Assembly (NCBI RefSeq): GCF_000212855.1
Contig: NZ_GL890993.1
Coordinates: forward strand, 1,042,705-1,106,704
Direction: 5' to 3'
DNA from: Streptococcus sanguinis SK355
GTDB lineage: Bacteria > Bacillota > Bacilli > Lactobacillales > Streptococcaceae
DNA length: 64,000 nucleotides
Position 1 is the first letter of the stretch, and each line of letters starts with the position of its first letter. Below the pieces are notes generated by a model. It saw only the letters and a list, made by a program, of their open reading frames with translations. It ran no database searches and was not told the origin of the DNA. The position numbers and the translations under genes were made by a program. Shown in pieces: positions 33,205 through 41,877 of the stretch.

Positions 33205-34638
33205 ATGTCAGATAAAATTTTGAGTGTGGGGCTTGATATCGGGACAGCCACTACACAGCTGATCCTTTCAGAGCTTACCATCGAGAATATTGCTTCTGTG
33301 TTTACTATTCCTCGTGTCTATATTACAGATAAAAAAGTTCTTTATAAAAGTGAAATTATCTTCACACCAATTTCGGATCAACTTTTGATCGAGGTGGATA
33401 AGATTAAAAACTTTGTTCTGAATGAGTATGCGAAAGCAGGCATTCAGAAAAAAGATATTCAGATGGGGGCAGTCATCATTACTGGTGAGACGGCTCGCAA
33501 GGAAAATGCCAGTCAGGTGCTCCAAGCACTGAGTGGCTACGCTGGTGACTTTGTCGTTGCGACGGCCGGTCCAGACCTTGAGAGTATCATCGCTGGTAAA
33601 GGGGCCTGCAGCCATCAGTATTCTCAAGAGCATCATACATCAGTCGTCAATATTGATATTGGTGGGGGGACTTCCAATCTGGCAGTCTTCCGAGAAGGAG
33701 ATGTTATTGATACAGGGTGTTTTGATATCGGAGGTCGGCTGATAAAGATGGATCCGCAGACCCAGCGGATTAGCTATATTGCTCCAAAACTGCAGACTAT
33801 CATTGCAGAGCAGGGGCTTCAGCTGGCAGTTGGTGAAACGGTCCATCGGGCTGATTTGGATCGGCTGATTCAAGAAATGGTCTCCGTATTAGAACAGTCT
33901 GTAGGAATTGACAATCACAGTCCTTACTATGAGCTCTTACAGACCAACCACGGTCTCAAGTTGAACTATGATCTCCACTGTGTATCTTTCTCTGGTGGTG
34001 TAGCTGATGGAATATACTTGGAAACGACCTCGGCGGATGATTTCCGCTATGGGGATATCGGTATCCTGCTTGGCAGGGCGTTGAGCAAATCCAAGATTTT
34101 TGATCAAAAGAAAGTCATCCAGTCAGCTGAGACCATTCGGGCAACCGTTGTTGGAGCGGGCAGCCATACGACCGATGTCAGTGGCAGTACCATTACCTAC
34201 ATCTCTGATATCCTCCCTATTAAGAACATTCCAGTTCTCAAACTGGCAGCTTCTGATGAGCATGAGGATAAGGAGGGACTGCAGCAGATTATCAGGGACA
34301 AGGTAGCCTGGTTCACACTGGAAAATGAAGTCCAGCAGGTGGCTTTGGCAATCAATGGAGAAAAAAGCCCAAGCTTCGCCCGAGTTTTGGAATACGCAGA
34401 GGCTATTGTCAGCGGAATGAGCGAAAGTATTGAAAAGAAAATTCCGCTGCTAGTGGTAGTCAGAGAAGATATGGCCAAGGTTTTAGGTCAATGTCTCTTT
34501 GCTCAGTTGCCAAAGGATTATCCATTTGTCTGTATTGACTCAGTGGATGTTCAAAATGGCGACTATATCGATATTGGTAATCCAGTTATTGAAGGCTCGG
34601 TCTTACCGATTGTTGTGAAAACATTGGTGTTTAATTAA
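33205..34638 (+). CDS. eutA: Ethanolamine ammonia-lyase reactivating factor
   Basis: 477 aa ATPase of the actin/Hsp70-like fold that exchanges damaged cobalamin from EutBC. ATG 33205 is chosen for TGGAGG at 33191-33196. Nucleotide motifs are LDIGTATTQLIL (about residues 9-20) and VVNIDIGGGTSNLAVF (about 148-163). CVSFSGGVADGIY (about 270) is the adenosine-binding segment. It is the first gene after the second ANTAR attenuator and lies directly upstream of its client eutBC. Confidence 0.94.
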   Translation: MSDKILSVGLDIGTATTQLILSELTIENIASVFTIPRVYITDKKVLYKSEIIFTPISDQLLIEVDKIKNFVLNEYAKAGIQKKDIQMGAVIITGETARKENASQVLQALSGYAGDFVVATAGPDLESIIAGKGACSHQYSQEHHTSVVNIDIGGGTSNLAVFREGDVIDTGCFDIGGRLIKMDPQTQRISYIAPKLQTIIAEQGLQLAVGETVHRADLDRLIQEMVSVLEQSVGIDNHSPYYELLQTNHGLKLNYDLHCVSFSGGVADGIYLETTSADDFRYGDIGILLGRALSKSKIFDQKKVIQSAETIRATVVGAGSHTTDVSGSTITYISDILPIKNIPVLKLAASDEHEDKEGLQQIIRDKVAWFTLENEVQQVALAINGEKSPSFARVLEYAEAIVSGMSESIEKKIPLLVVVREDMAKVLGQCLFAQLPKDYPFVCIDSVDVQNGDYIDIGNPVIEGSVLPIVVKTLVFN

Positions 34639-34669
34639 ACTTTTATTTACACAAAGGAGGAAGTAATCC

Positions 34670-36040
34670 ATGATTTTGAAAACAAAATTGTTTGGTCGGC
34701 TTTACGAATTTAAATCCGTAAAAGAAGTGCTGGCCAAAGCCAATGAGTACAAATCCGGAGATCAGCTAGCCGGAGTAGCAGCAGAATCTGCTGAAGAGCG
34801 TGTCGCTGCTAAGGTTGTACTAGCCCAGCTGAAACTGTCTGATTTGTTCAATAATCCAGTAGTGCCTTATGAAGAAGATGAGGTAACACGGATTATCATT
34901 GACGACGTCAATCTTCGTACTTACGAAAAGATTAAGAACTGGACAGTAGAAGAGCTGCGTGAATGGATCTTGGATAACAAGACTAAGAACGTGGACATTC
35001 AATGGCTGTCTCGTGGGTTGACTTCTGAAATGGTAGCAGCGGTTGCTAAGTTGATGACCAACTTGGACTTGATTGTAGCTGCCAATAAGATTGTCATTAC
35101 CAAACATGCGAATACAACGATTGGTATGCCGGGAACATTCTCTTCTCGTCTTCAACCAAACCATACCACAGACGATCCAGACGGTATCATGGCTTCTACT
35201 ATGGAAGGTTTTGCTTATGGATGTGGGGATGCTCTTTTGGGATTGAACCCAGTAGACGATTCTGTGGAAAGTACCAAACGCATCTTGCATAAATTTAACG
35301 ACTTCATCGAGGAGTACAAGATTCCGACTCAGCACTGTGTACTGGCTCACGTTACTACTCAGATTGAAGCCATGAATCAAGGTGCTCCGACAGGATTAGT
35401 CTTCCAGTCTATCGCTGGATCTGAAAAAGGAAATGAAGCCTTTGGTTTTGATGCTAAAATCATTCAAGAAGCTTGGGATACAGCTCTGAAAGTGGGAACA
35501 GCTGCTGGACCGAATGTCATGTACTTTGAAACAGGTCAAGGTTCTGAACTTTCATCTGATGCTCACCATGGAGCAGACCAAGTGACTATGGAAGCACGTT
35601 GTTATGGTTTCGCTAAACGCTTCGATCCATTCTTGGTAAATACCGTTGTTGGATTTATCGGGCCTGAGTATCTTTACGATTCTAAGCAGGTTATCCGTGC
35701 TGGTTTGGAAGACCACTTCATGGGCAAACTGACTGGTATCTCAATGGGTTGTGATATCTGCTACACTAACCACATGAAAGCTGACCAAAACGATGCTGAA
35801 AATCTCTTGGTTCTTCTCGGAGCAGCTAATGTTAACTACATTATGGCGATTCCTCATGGTGACGATATCATGCTTAACTATCAAACAACTGGTTACCATG
35901 AAACAGCAACCATGCGTTCACTTCTCAATAAACGTCCGATTAAGGAATTTGAAGAGTGGATGGAAAAAATGGGCTTGATGGAAGATGGCCACCTGACAGA
36001 AATCGGCGGAGACGGCTCCATCTTTATGAAATCAAATTAG
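34670..36040 (+). CDS. eutB: Ethanolamine ammonia-lyase large subunit
   Basis: Adenosylcobalamin-dependent lyase subunit splitting ethanolamine into acetaldehyde and ammonia. 456 aa, family length. Hallmarks are [20 protein letters not shown] (about residues 84-103), [20 protein letters not shown] (about 153-172), [19 protein letters not shown] (about 286-304) and [13 protein letters not shown] (about 355-367). Strong SD AGGAGGAAG precedes ATG 34670. It is followed 16 nt later by eutC. Confidence 0.97.
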   Translation: MILKTKLFGRLYEFKSVKEVLAKANEYKSGDQLAGVAAESAEERVAAKVVLAQLKLSDLFNNPVVPYEEDEVTRIIIDDVNLRTYEKIKNWTVEELREWILDNKTKNVDIQWLSRGLTSEMVAAVAKLMTNLDLIVAANKIVITKHANTTIGMPGTFSSRLQPNHTTDDPDGIMASTMEGFAYGCGDALLGLNPVDDSVESTKRILHKFNDFIEEYKIPTQHCVLAHVTTQIEAMNQGAPTGLVFQSIAGSEKGNEAFGFDAKIIQEAWDTALKVGTAAGPNVMYFETGQGSELSSDAHHGADQVTMEARCYGFAKRFDPFLVNTVVGFIGPEYLYDSKQVIRAGLEDHFMGKLTGISMGCDICYTNHMKADQNDAENLLVLLGAANVNYIMAIPHGDDIMLNYQTTGYHETATMRSLLNKRPIKEFEEWMEKMGLMEDGHLTEIGGDGSIFMKSN

Positions 36041-36056
36041 CAAGGAGGAAATCATT

Positions 36057-36977
36057 GTGGATGAATTGCAATTAAAAGAAATGATTCGCTCATTGTTAAA
36101 TGAGATGGGCGGCGACTCAGCTGTTAAAGAAACAGCAGCGACTGACCAGAACAAAGCTGACAAACCTGCGGTTTCTCTGCAGGAAGAAGTCAAACAAGAC
36201 ACTTCGGTGATTGAAGATGGCATTATTCCGGATATAACAGAAGTAGATATCCAGGAACAGTTCTTGGTGCCTAATGCCATCAATGAAGAAGCCTACCGGA
36301 AGATTAAGAAATTTACTCCGGCACGTCTGGGCTTGTGGCGGGCAGGTGATCGCTACAAGACACAAACTGTTCTGCGTTTCCGAGCAGACCATGCGGCAGC
36401 TCAGGATGCGGTCTTCTCCTATGTTTCAGATGACTTTATCAAGGAAATGGGCTTCATTCCTGTACAGACAAAGGCAGTTACTAAGGATGAGTACCTGACA
36501 CGTCCAGATTTTGGCCGCATCTTCCCAGAAGATCAGCAGGCGATTATCAAGGAAAAATGCAAACCTAATGCCAAAGTTCAGATTGTCGTTGGTGATGGTC
36601 TTAGCTCATCAGCTATCGAGGCTAACGTCAAAGACTTCCTGCCAGCTCTGAAGCAAGGTCTGAAAATGTTCGGACTGGACTTTGGCGAAGTACTCTTTAT
36701 CAAGCATGCTCGGGTTGCAGCTATGGACCAAATCGCAGAACTGACTGGTGCAGAAGTTATCTGTATGCTGGTTGGTGAGCGTCCAGGTCTGGTAACAGCT
36801 GAGTCCATGAGTGCTTATCTGGCTTACAAGCCAACAGTTGGTATGCCAGAAGCGAAACGGACCGTTGTTTCCAATATTCATAAAGGCGGAACACCAGCCG
36901 TTGAAGCTGGAGCCTATGTAGCAGAAATCATTAAGAAGATTCTTGATAATAAGAAATCAGGAATTGATTTGAAATAA
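36057..36977 (+). CDS. eutC: Ethanolamine ammonia-lyase small subunit
   Basis: 306 aa partner of EutB that completes the cobalamin site. The start is GTG 36057, after CAAGGAGGAAATC. The N-terminus [19 protein letters not shown] is an amphipathic helix of the encapsulation-peptide type, followed by a low-complexity linker to about residue 60. The core begins near [34 protein letters not shown] (about 180) and LIGERPGL-like [18 protein letters not shown] (about 240) are typical EutC. Confidence 0.96.
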   Translation: MDELQLKEMIRSLLNEMGGDSAVKETAATDQNKADKPAVSLQEEVKQDTSVIEDGIIPDITEVDIQEQFLVPNAINEEAYRKIKKFTPARLGLWRAGDRYKTQTVLRFRADHAAAQDAVFSYVSDDFIKEMGFIPVQTKAVTKDEYLTRPDFGRIFPEDQQAIIKEKCKPNAKVQIVVGDGLSSSAIEANVKDFLPALKQGLKMFGLDFGEVLFIKHARVAAMDQIAELTGAEVICMLVGERPGLVTAESMSAYLAYKPTVGMPEAKRTVVSNIHKGGTPAVEAGAYVAEIIKKILDNKKSGIDLK

Positions 36978-36992
36978 TAGGAGGTAGTGGCT

Positions 36993-37646
36993 TTGAAAAA
37001 TGATCGATTAGGTGCAAATGTATTAAGTGCCCTTCTGATTTCAAACGTGGATGCAGGTTTGGCAGCTTCTTTGGAGCTTAAACCACATCACAGAAGCCTA
37101 GGCATTATCACTTCTGACTGTGATGATGTCACTTATGTGGCCTTGGATGAAGCAACCAAGGCAGCAGATGTAGAAGTAGTCTATGCTCGCAGTATGTACG
37201 CTGGTGCAGGCAACGCTTCAACTAAGCTGGCTGGTGAAGTCATCGGTATCTTGGCTGGTCCAAACCCAGAAGAAGTTCGCAGCGGTCTGGATGTAGCAGT
37301 CTATGAAATCGAAAATGGGGCTAGCTTCTACAGTGCCAATGATGATGACAGCATTCCTTATTTTGCACATTGTATCTCTCGTGCGGGTTCTTACTTGTCA
37401 GAGGGAGCTAATGCAGAAGAGGGAACAGCGATTGCTTACTTGATTGCTCCACCGGGTGAAGCTATGGTGGCACTGGATGCAGCTTTGAAAGCGGCAGATG
37501 TGCAAGTTGGGGCCTTCTATGGACCGCCGAGCGAAACCAACTTTGCCGGCGGACTTCTGGTCGGATCACAGTCAGCCTGCCGAGCTGCCTGCGACGCATT
37601 TGCGAATGCAGTCATCGCAGTAGCAAATGATCCTAAAAGTTATTGA
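36993..37646 (+). CDS. eutL: Microcompartment shell protein EutL (tandem BMC trimer)
   Basis: 217 aa tandem-BMC protein forming pseudo-hexameric trimers with a gated pore. I prefer TTG 36993 (MKNDRLGANVLSALL): AGGAGG at 36979-36984 lies 8 nt from it but only 2 nt from the alternative GTG 36987. The family signature is HHRSLGIITSDCDDVTYVAL (about residues 28-47), with EATKAADVEVVYARSMYAGAG and the second half [20 protein letters not shown] (about 153-172). Confidence 0.93.
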   Translation: MKNDRLGANVLSALLISNVDAGLAASLELKPHHRSLGIITSDCDDVTYVALDEATKAADVEVVYARSMYAGAGNASTKLAGEVIGILAGPNPEEVRSGLDVAVYEIENGASFYSANDDDSIPYFAHCISRAGSYLSEGANAEEGTAIAYLIAPPGEAMVALDAALKAADVQVGAFYGPPSETNFAGGLLVGSQSACRAACDAFANAVIAVANDPKSY

Positions 37647-37661
37647 TTAGGAGTTGATTAA

Positions 37662-38225
37662 ATGGCAGATAGAGCACTAGGTTTAATTGAAGTAAAAGGT
37701 TATCTAGGTGCTGTAGTTGCGGCAGATGCGGCTTTGAAGGCTGCCAATGTATCATTGCTTAATATTGAAACGGTCAAAGCTGGTTTGAACACAGTTCAAT
37801 TAATAGGCGATGTCAGTGCAGTCCGCTCAGCGGTTGATGCGGCAGTTGAGTTGGTACAGGATAAACCTTACTATCTGGCCAGCCATGTAATTTCTAGGTT
37901 GGATAACCAGACAGATATTCTCTTTGTACCAAAGAGAAACAGTAAAACAGCTAAAAAAGAGATTGCTTCTACGGCGGAAACAATCCCTTCAGAAAAAATC
38001 GAAGAAAAGCCTCAGCCTGTAAAGGAAACTAAGGCTAAGCCAGCAGAGAAGCTTGAAGGAGAGACAAGGATCTACACCAGAGAAGAACTGGAAAAACTAA
38101 AAGTCGTCGAACTACGCAGCCTTGCCTATCATCAAGAAGGTATCCGTCTCAGCAAGAAAGAAATCAAATTTGCTAACAAAAAACTTCTCGTTGAGACTTT
38201 GATGGAAACAATAGGAGAGGAGTAA
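37662..38225 (+). CDS. BMC shell protein with a basic, possibly nucleic-acid-binding tail (EutK-like)
   Basis: 187 aa. Residues 1-85 are one BMC domain (ALGLIEVKGYLGAVVAADAA, ending around HVISRLDN). Residues about 90-130 are a charged Lys/Glu/Pro linker. The C-terminal 50 residues (YTREELEKLKVVELRSLAYH, then LSKKEIKFANKKLLVETLM) look like a small helical SAP/Rho-N-type domain. E. coli EutK also joins a BMC domain to a helix-turn-helix tail, but the tail here seems different. The gene sits between eutL and eutE with SD TAGGAG. The BMC half is secure and the function of the tail is inferred. Confidence 0.8.
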   Translation: MADRALGLIEVKGYLGAVVAADAALKAANVSLLNIETVKAGLNTVQLIGDVSAVRSAVDAAVELVQDKPYYLASHVISRLDNQTDILFVPKRNSKTAKKEIASTAETIPSEKIEEKPQPVKETKAKPAEKLEGETRIYTREELEKLKVVELRSLAYHQEGIRLSKKEIKFANKKLLVETLMETIGEE

Positions 38226-38231
38226 TTGCGG

Positions 38232-39710
38232 ATGTTTTTAGAAGATAAAGATTTGGTATCGATTCAGGAAGTAAGGAATTTGATTCGGGATGCAAAGAAA
38301 GCCCAACAAGAACTTGCTAAAATGAGCCAGGAGCAAATTGATACCATTGTAAAAGTAGTAGCGAAAGCTTGTTATGATGAGCGTGAACGCCTAGCAAAAA
38401 TGGCGGCTCAGGAAACTGGCTTTGGCCGCTGGGAAGACAAGGTATTGAAAAATGCTCTTGCTTCCAAAGGTATTCTTGAAGAAATCAAGGATATGAAAAC
38501 TGTTGGGGTTCTCCGCGAAGACAAGGAAAAGAAAGTCTTGGAAGTTGGAGTTCCAGTCGGTGTCATTGCTGGCTTGATTCCATCAACCAACCCGACATCA
38601 ACAGTTATGTATAAGGCTTTGATCGCTTTGAAGGCAGGAAACAGTATCGTCTTCTCTCCTCACCCAAATGCTCTTAAGAGTATTGAGGAAACGGTGGAAA
38701 TCATCAAGAAAGCTGCTAAATCAGCTGGCTGTCCAGATGGAGCCATCAGTGCGATTCATCGGGTATCCATCGCAGCTACCAATGAGTTGATGCGACACAA
38801 GGATACAAATCTCATTTTGGCGACTGGCGGAAATGCCATGGTCAAAGCAGCATACTCATCTGGTACACCAGCAATCGGTGTAGGTCCTGGTAATGGTCCA
38901 GCCTTCATCGAAAGAACAGCAGATGTGCCAAAAGCAGTTCGTCAGATTTTGGATTCTAAAACCTTTGACAATGGTGTAATTTGTGCATCTGAACAGTCTA
39001 TCATCGTCGAAGAAGATATGAAGGAAAAGGTTGTAGCAGAGTTCAAGAAACAAGGTGCTTACTTTGTTCCAGCAGATGATGCTAAGAAACTGGGTGCCTT
39101 CATTATCCAGCCGAGTGGTGCGATGAATCCGAAGATGGTTGGTAAAACACCTCAGGTGATTGCTGAGTTAGCTGGTATTTCAGTTCCAGCAGATGCTCGG
39201 GTCTTGATTGCAGAAGAAACAGGTGTCGGCAAGCAGTATCCATATTCTATGGAAAAACTGGCTCCAGTCTTAGGCTTCTACACTGTCAAGGACTGGTTGG
39301 AAGCTTGTGAGCTGAGCATTAAGATCTTGCATCACGAAGGTGCTGGCCACACTCTTGCTATCCACAGTCAAAACGAAGAAATTATTCGTGAATTTGCACT
39401 GAAAAAACCAGTATCTCGCCTGCTGATCAATACGCCAGCAGCTCTGGGTGGTGTCGGTGCAACGACTGGTCTCTTCCCAGCCTTTACTTTGGGTTGTGGA
39501 GCAGTGGGTGGCAGCGCGACATCTGATAATGTCAGCCCGCTCAATCTCTTCAATATCCGTCGTGTAGCTTACGGAACAGCTGAACTGTCAGACCTGCGAC
39601 AAGCAGAAAATATGGCAGTGGAAGAACCAAAAGCAGTAGCAGTTGACGGATCAAACGAAGAAGAACTGGTAACCTTGTTGGTTCAACGCGTATTGGAAAA
39701 ACTAAAATAG
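38232..39710 (+). CDS. eutE: CoA-acylating aldehyde dehydrogenase
   Basis: Converts acetaldehyde (and probably propionaldehyde) to acyl-CoA with NAD. 492 aa from ATG 38232; the alternative TTG 38226 lies too close to the GGAGAGGAG site. The N-terminal 20 residues form a helix that may act as an encapsulation tag. Motifs: [20 protein letters not shown] (about residues 118-137), [13 protein letters not shown] (about 217-229), and catalytic cysteine in [15 protein letters not shown] (about 247-261). It is the only enzyme of this type in the window, so it probably doubles as PduP. Confidence 0.94.
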   Translation: MFLEDKDLVSIQEVRNLIRDAKKAQQELAKMSQEQIDTIVKVVAKACYDERERLAKMAAQETGFGRWEDKVLKNALASKGILEEIKDMKTVGVLREDKEKKVLEVGVPVGVIAGLIPSTNPTSTVMYKALIALKAGNSIVFSPHPNALKSIEETVEIIKKAAKSAGCPDGAISAIHRVSIAATNELMRHKDTNLILATGGNAMVKAAYSSGTPAIGVGPGNGPAFIERTADVPKAVRQILDSKTFDNGVICASEQSIIVEEDMKEKVVAEFKKQGAYFVPADDAKKLGAFIIQPSGAMNPKMVGKTPQVIAELAGISVPADARVLIAEETGVGKQYPYSMEKLAPVLGFYTVKDWLEACELSIKILHHEGAGHTLAIHSQNEEIIREFALKKPVSRLLINTPAALGGVGATTGLFPAFTLGCGAVGGSATSDNVSPLNLFNIRRVAYGTAELSDLRQAENMAVEEPKAVAVDGSNEEELVTLLVQRVLEKLK

Positions 39711-39744
39711 TCAATATTAAACATTAAAATTGGAGGATACAATC

Positions 39745-40026
39745 ATGGCAATCACAAATGCATTAGGAATGGTAGAAACAAAAGGACTCGTCGGCGCAAT
39801 CGAAGCAGCTGATGCAATGGTCAAAGCCGCTAACGTAACTTTGATTGGTAAAGAACAAGTCGGTGCTGGATTGGTAACTGTAATGGTTCGTGGTGATGTC
39901 GGCGCAGTCAAAGCAGCGACAGATGCTGGAGCAGCTGCAGCTGAAAACGTTGGTGAATTGATTTCAGTTCATGTAATCCCACGTCCACACGCAGAAGTAG
40001 AAGTAATCTTGCCTCATCAAGAATAA
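39745..40026 (+). CDS. eutM: Hexameric microcompartment shell protein (EutM/PduA type), copy 1
   Basis: 93 aa single-BMC protein making the main hexagonal shell tile. ATG 39745 follows [35 protein letters not shown] at the start is the canonical EutM/PduA sequence, and [18 protein letters not shown] ends it. It is almost identical to copy 2, 55 nt downstream, at both protein and DNA level, pointing to a recent duplication or ongoing gene conversion. Confidence 0.95.
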   Translation: MAITNALGMVETKGLVGAIEAADAMVKAANVTLIGKEQVGAGLVTVMVRGDVGAVKAATDAGAAAAENVGELISVHVIPRPHAEVEVILPHQE

Positions 40027-40081
40027 GATTACAGACTTTCGGATAAAATTAAAAACAAGAAAATAATTGGAGGAAATAAAC

Positions 40082-40357
40082 ATGGCAAACGCAAATGCAT
40101 TAGGAATGGTAGAAACAAAAGGACTCGTCGGCGCAATTGAAGCAGCTGATGCAATGGTCAAAGCCGCTAACGTAACTTTGATTGGTAAAGAACAAGTCGG
40201 CGCTGGATTGGTAACAGTTTTAGTTCGTGGTGATGTAGGCGCAGTCAAAGCAGCGACAGATGCTGGAGCAGCTGCAGCTGAAAACGTTGGTGAATTGATT
40301 TCAGTTCACGTAATTCCACGTCCACATGCTGAAGTGGAAGTTATTCTGCCCAAATAA
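40082..40357 (+). CDS. eutM: Hexameric microcompartment shell protein (EutM/PduA type), copy 2
   Basis: 91 aa; ATG 40082 after TTGGAGGAAATAAAC. It differs from copy 1 only at residues 3-4 (NA for IT), one residue in VTVLVRGDV (M in copy 1), and the C-terminus (ends EVILPK). The 91 shared residues are otherwise the same. A large imperfect hairpin and a short repeat element follow in the 198 nt gap before eutT. Confidence 0.95.
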   Translation: MANANALGMVETKGLVGAIEAADAMVKAANVTLIGKEQVGAGLVTVLVRGDVGAVKAATDAGAAAAENVGELISVHVIPRPHAEVEVILPK

Positions 40358-40372
40358 TCTGGGACAGATAAA

Positions 40373-40433
40373 TATTTGCTGAAAGAGCCTGTATTGTAGC
40401 GTTTAGGCCAGATACAGGCCCCTGAGGCAAATA
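40373..40433 (+). repeat. Two-tier inverted repeat after eutM copy 2
   Basis: TATTTGC (40373-40379) pairs with GCAAATA (40427-40433), and GCCTGTAT (40387-40394) with ATACAGGC (40412-40419), separated by a symmetrical 7/7 internal loop. No T-run follows, so it is more likely an mRNA-stabilising or processing structure than a terminator. Confidence 0.6.
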
Positions 40434-40435
40434 GA

Positions 40436-40529
40436 ATACTCAGTGAAAATGAAGCTTATGGGCAGTAGCTCTATACTTAAAAGGAAATATTGGTTTTCGA
40501 AGAGTATCAGATTGATTTTCACAGAGTAT
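40436..40529. repeat. Small RUP/MITE-like element between eutM and eutT
   Basis: Terminal inverted repeats ATACTCAGTGAAAAT (40436-40450) and ATTTTCACAGAGTAT (40515-40529) match at 14 of 15 positions. An inner TTTTCGAAGAGTATC (40494-40508) resembles the right-end repeat. The ends recall the AATACTCAATGAAAAT/TTTTCGAAGAGTAT ends of dispersed streptococcal repeats. At about 94 bp it is non-coding. Confidence 0.5.
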
Positions 40530-40554
40530 CAACGGAGTAGAAGGATGTGAATAC

Positions 40555-41196
40555 ATGTCAGTTTTTACAGAAGCTAAGATCAGAAAGCTTTATAGAGAAT
40601 CCGTTCTCGCTGATAACGGTGTCTTTGAATTAAACAAAGATGAAAAACTGACGCCAGCAGCCAGAGGTTTTCTCAATGATCACCATATTCGAATTATCTG
40701 TTCAGGTCAGACCAAAGGGAAAACAGACTCAGCTGCTGATGCTATCAGGGTGCCGATTGCAAACCTTGAGGACTCTGCTGTGTATCCACGACTATTTAGA
40801 CTGACTAAACTTTATACTTGCTTTTTGAAGAACCAGAGAGAATTGCATCAGGCTTTTCAGGATGAAAAGTGTGAGCAAGTTGGCCAACTATTGAATATAG
40901 TAGAACAAATCGTTGGCCAGCATATTCTGGATGATATTTCTGATTACCAGACAGACCTGCCTAGCAATGCAGAATTGCAGGCTATTCGGGTCAGTCGACA
41001 GCTAGATCAAGAAACGGTTATGATGAGTTATCAAGAACCGGCTTGGCAGCTGAATTGCTATGAAACATATATCGAAACGACCCTCCTGCGCAAAGAATTG
41101 GAGCAGGCTGCTGATGGTGACAGAGATCAATTTGCTTGTAAGGTTTCTCAATTATTAAAATCAATTGAAGTCTTGCTCTGGTTGATAGCAAGCTAA
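40555..41196 (+). CDS. eutT: EutT-type cobalamin adenosyltransferase
   Basis: 213 aa. It begins with the EutT N-terminal pattern (FTEAKIRKLYRES, KLTPAARGFLNDHHIRI), and the C-terminal half (PSNAELQAIRVSRQLDQETV; SIEVLLWLIAS) fits the helical core. EutT of enterobacteria binds metal through an HxxxCxxC motif; I find no such motif here, so this is a shorter, metal-site-free form. It is the third adenosyltransferase gene of the window, of a different family from the two PduO-type ones. Product should be adenosylcobalamin for EutBC. Confidence 0.82.
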   Translation: MSVFTEAKIRKLYRESVLADNGVFELNKDEKLTPAARGFLNDHHIRIICSGQTKGKTDSAADAIRVPIANLEDSAVYPRLFRLTKLYTCFLKNQRELHQAFQDEKCEQVGQLLNIVEQIVGQHILDDISDYQTDLPSNAELQAIRVSRQLDQETVMMSYQEPAWQLNCYETYIETTLLRKELEQAADGDRDQFACKVSQLLKSIEVLLWLIAS

Positions 41197-41219
41197 TAAC
41201 AAGAGAAAGAAGAACAGCA

Positions 41220-41846
41220 ATGACTTTAGAAAATTTGGTAAATAAAGTAATTGATAAAGTTCAGGAAGAATTGCAGGGGTCATTTGAGGTAGAAGCGAGC
41301 GGACGTCATGTCCATTTGAGTCAGAAAGATTTGGAAGCCTTGTTTGGTCCCAACTATCAATTAACAAAAGCAAAAGACCTATCACAGCCAGGCCAGTTCG
41401 CTAGTCAAGAAAGGCTGACGGTTGTCGGTCCAAAAGGCGCTTTTCACAATGTAGTTATTCTGGGACCTGTTCGCAAACATTCTCAGGTAGAAGTTTCCCT
41501 GACAGACTGTTTGCAGCTAGGCACCAAGGCTCCTATTCGCGAAAGTGGCGATATCGAAGGAACACCAGGTGTCATCTTGGCTCATGGAGACAAGGCAGTT
41601 TGTCTGGATAAGGGCCTGATTGTAGCTAAGCGTCATGTTCATATGACACCGGAAGATGCCGAACGTCTGAATGTAAAAAATCACGAGATTGTACAAGTCA
41701 GAGTAGAAGGAGCTCGTCCGCTGATATTTGATGATGTGGTTATCCGTGTTAGTCCTAAATTTGCAACCTATATGCATATTGACTACGATGAAGCCAATGC
41801 TTGTGGTTTCAAAAAAGGAACACGCGGACGGATTATTAAAAAATAA
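41220..41846 (+). CDS. pduL: PduL-type phosphate acyltransferase (phosphotransacylase)
   Basis: 208 aa. Converts acetyl- or propionyl-CoA to the acyl-phosphate, regenerating CoA inside the shell. Two zinc-binding repeats show SGRHVHLSQKDLEALFG (about residues 27-43) and AKRHVHMTPEDAERL (about 140-154). The N-terminal MTLENLVNKVIDKVQEEL is an amphipathic encapsulation helix. In eut operons this protein is also called EutD, though it is unrelated to Pta-type EutD. It is the only phosphotransacylase in the window and probably serves propanediol too. Confidence 0.93.
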   Translation: MTLENLVNKVIDKVQEELQGSFEVEASGRHVHLSQKDLEALFGPNYQLTKAKDLSQPGQFASQERLTVVGPKGAFHNVVILGPVRKHSQVEVSLTDCLQLGTKAPIRESGDIEGTPGVILAHGDKAVCLDKGLIVAKRHVHMTPEDAERLNVKNHEIVQVRVEGARPLIFDDVVIRVSPKFATYMHIDYDEANACGFKKGTRGRIIKK

Positions 41847-41877
41847 GTCCTATGAGCAAATAAAAGGTAGGTAAAGA

